From Psychromonas sp. psych-6C06 (GTDB lineage Bacteria > Pseudomonadota > Gammaproteobacteria > Enterobacterales > Psychromonadaceae): a stretch of DNA of 64,000 nt. Below the pieces are notes generated by a model. The model made no database searches, was not told the DNA's origin, and saw nothing but the letters and a program-made list of their open reading frames with translations. The translations under genes were made by a program, and so were the position numbers. Location: the NCBI RefSeq assembly GCF_002835465.1, contig NZ_PIZM01000002.1, positions 62,001 through 126,000 on the forward strand, written 5' to 3'. Of this stretch, positions 63,371 through 64,000 are shown piece after piece; position 1 is the first letter of the stretch; each line of letters opens with the position of its first letter.

Positions 63371-64000
63371 TTATAATGACAGCGTATCCAGAATACGTTG
63401 ACATGCTTCCCCGTCACCATAAGGGTTATGAGCAAAGCTCATTGTCTGGTAAGCAGTTTCATCTGTTAACAACTGGTTTAAGTTTTTTACGATTGTATCA
63501 ACATCTGTCCCAACCAGTTTCACTGTGCCTGCTGACACCGCTTCAGGACGCTCAGTTGTATCACGCATTACCAGTACCGGTTTCCCTAGAGAAGGCGCTT
63601 CCTCTTGAATGCCACCAGAATCGGTTAAAATAATATGTGATCGATTCATCAAATAGATGAAAGGTAGATACTGCTGTGGTTCAATCAGAAAAACGTTGTC
63701 AATTCCAGCTAAAATACGATTTACAGGCTCCCTAACATTCGGATTTAAATGCATAGGATATAAAATTTGAACCTCAGGATGTGCTTTAGCTGTTATCGCA
63801 AGTGATTCACAGATACGTTCAAAACCACCACCAAAACTTTCTCGTCGATGACCTGTCACTAAAATCAACTTTTTAGATTCATCTAAGAACGGAAATTTTT
63901 TTGCTAACTCACCGTTAAGTTCAATATCGTTTACTATTTTGTCTTTGACTAATAACAAGGCATCAATCACCGTGTTACCAGTGATGGTTATGGTTTTATC
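63371..64000 (-). CDS. wecB: WecB: UDP-N-acetylglucosamine 2-epimerase (N-terminus outside window)
   Basis: The C-terminal 209 residues of a non-hydrolysing UDP-GlcNAc 2-epimerase; the frame is open to the window edge ([13 protein letters not shown] is the normal internal sequence). Visible motifs are [17 protein letters not shown], the [13 protein letters not shown] block, [20 protein letters not shown] and RPEAVSAGT, all diagnostic. It converts UDP-GlcNAc to UDP-ManNAc for WecC. First gene seen of the minus-strand polysaccharide cluster. Confidence 0.93.
   Translation of the reverse strand, partial: DKTITITGNTVIDALLLVKDKIVNDIELNGELAKKFPFLDESKKLILVTGHRRESFGGGFERICESLAITAKAHPEVQILYPMHLNPNVREPVNRILAGIDNVFLIEPQQYLPFIYLMNRSHIILTDSGGIQEEAPSLGKPVLVMRDTTERPEAVSAGTVKLVGTDVDTIVKNLNQLLTDETAYQTMSFAHNPYGDGEACQRILDTLSL

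Overview
The window looks like chromosomal DNA of a marine, cold-adapted gammaproteobacterium close to Psychromonas or its Alteromonadales/Vibrionales relatives. This rests on the moderately AT-rich composition, the vibrio-type syp-like and LuxO-like regulators, the marine sulfatase genes, the Val/fMet tRNA array and short intergenic repeats starting TATACCAA. The genus is inferred from gene content, not proven.

Left end (1-7970, + strand): a polysaccharide/biofilm control module resembling the regulatory half of the Vibrio fischeri syp locus. It holds a CpsD-like ATPase (SypD-like, cut by the window edge), a kinase/receiver/PP2C protein with SypE architecture, a hybrid kinase with HPt (SypF-like) and a sigma54 activator (SypG/LuxO-like). 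Two extra genes sit inside it: a stand-alone receiver and a PhnD-type periplasmic binding protein overlapping the kinase gene. A chemoreceptor follows on the other strand.

Middle (10.5-31.4 kb): a FadL/membrane protein/HlyD operon; then a periplasmic sulfatase divergent from a six-gene MoxR-DUF58-DUF4381-VWA-VWA/TPR-BatD operon; a LysR regulator; an anaerobic sulfatase-maturing radical SAM enzyme in operon with a HEAT/TPR protein; and, divergent from it, a lipoprotein with a formylglycine-generating-enzyme fold but no catalytic cysteines. An eroded alkaline-phosphatase-superfamily gene, a CpdB-like nucleotidase lipoprotein and a secreted protein with three OB-fold-like repeats follow. A dyad built on TTGGYTATA lies in the promoter regions of both sulfatase-related divergons. 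I read this stretch as a sulfated-substrate utilisation and sulfatase maturation island.

31.4-38.9 kb: AlkB, an acetyltransferase, a cytoplasmic LacI-fold/histidine-kinase fusion lacking any DNA-binding domain, a Kazal-type lipoprotein, a small unknown protein, and a minus-strand tRNA array (four tRNA-Val(UAC), three initiator tRNA-Met) ending in a run of decayed initiator-tRNA copies.

Right end (39-64 kb, - strand): a surface polysaccharide cluster. In transcription order it holds wecB (partial), wecC, a 1995-residue FkbM/coiled-coil/multi-glycosyltransferase protein, a deacetylase-like/sulfotransferase fusion, two proteins of poorly known families, two GT4 glycosyltransferases, a beta-CASP metallo-beta-lactamase, a KpsT-like ATPase, cysD, a four-helix-bundle gene, cysN, an SLC13-type permease, cysC, wecA and a DHH phosphoesterase. 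Sulfate uptake plus CysDNC would supply PAPS to the sulfotransferase, so the polymer is probably sulfated. The organism therefore appears equipped both to build sulfated glycans and to desulfate external ones.
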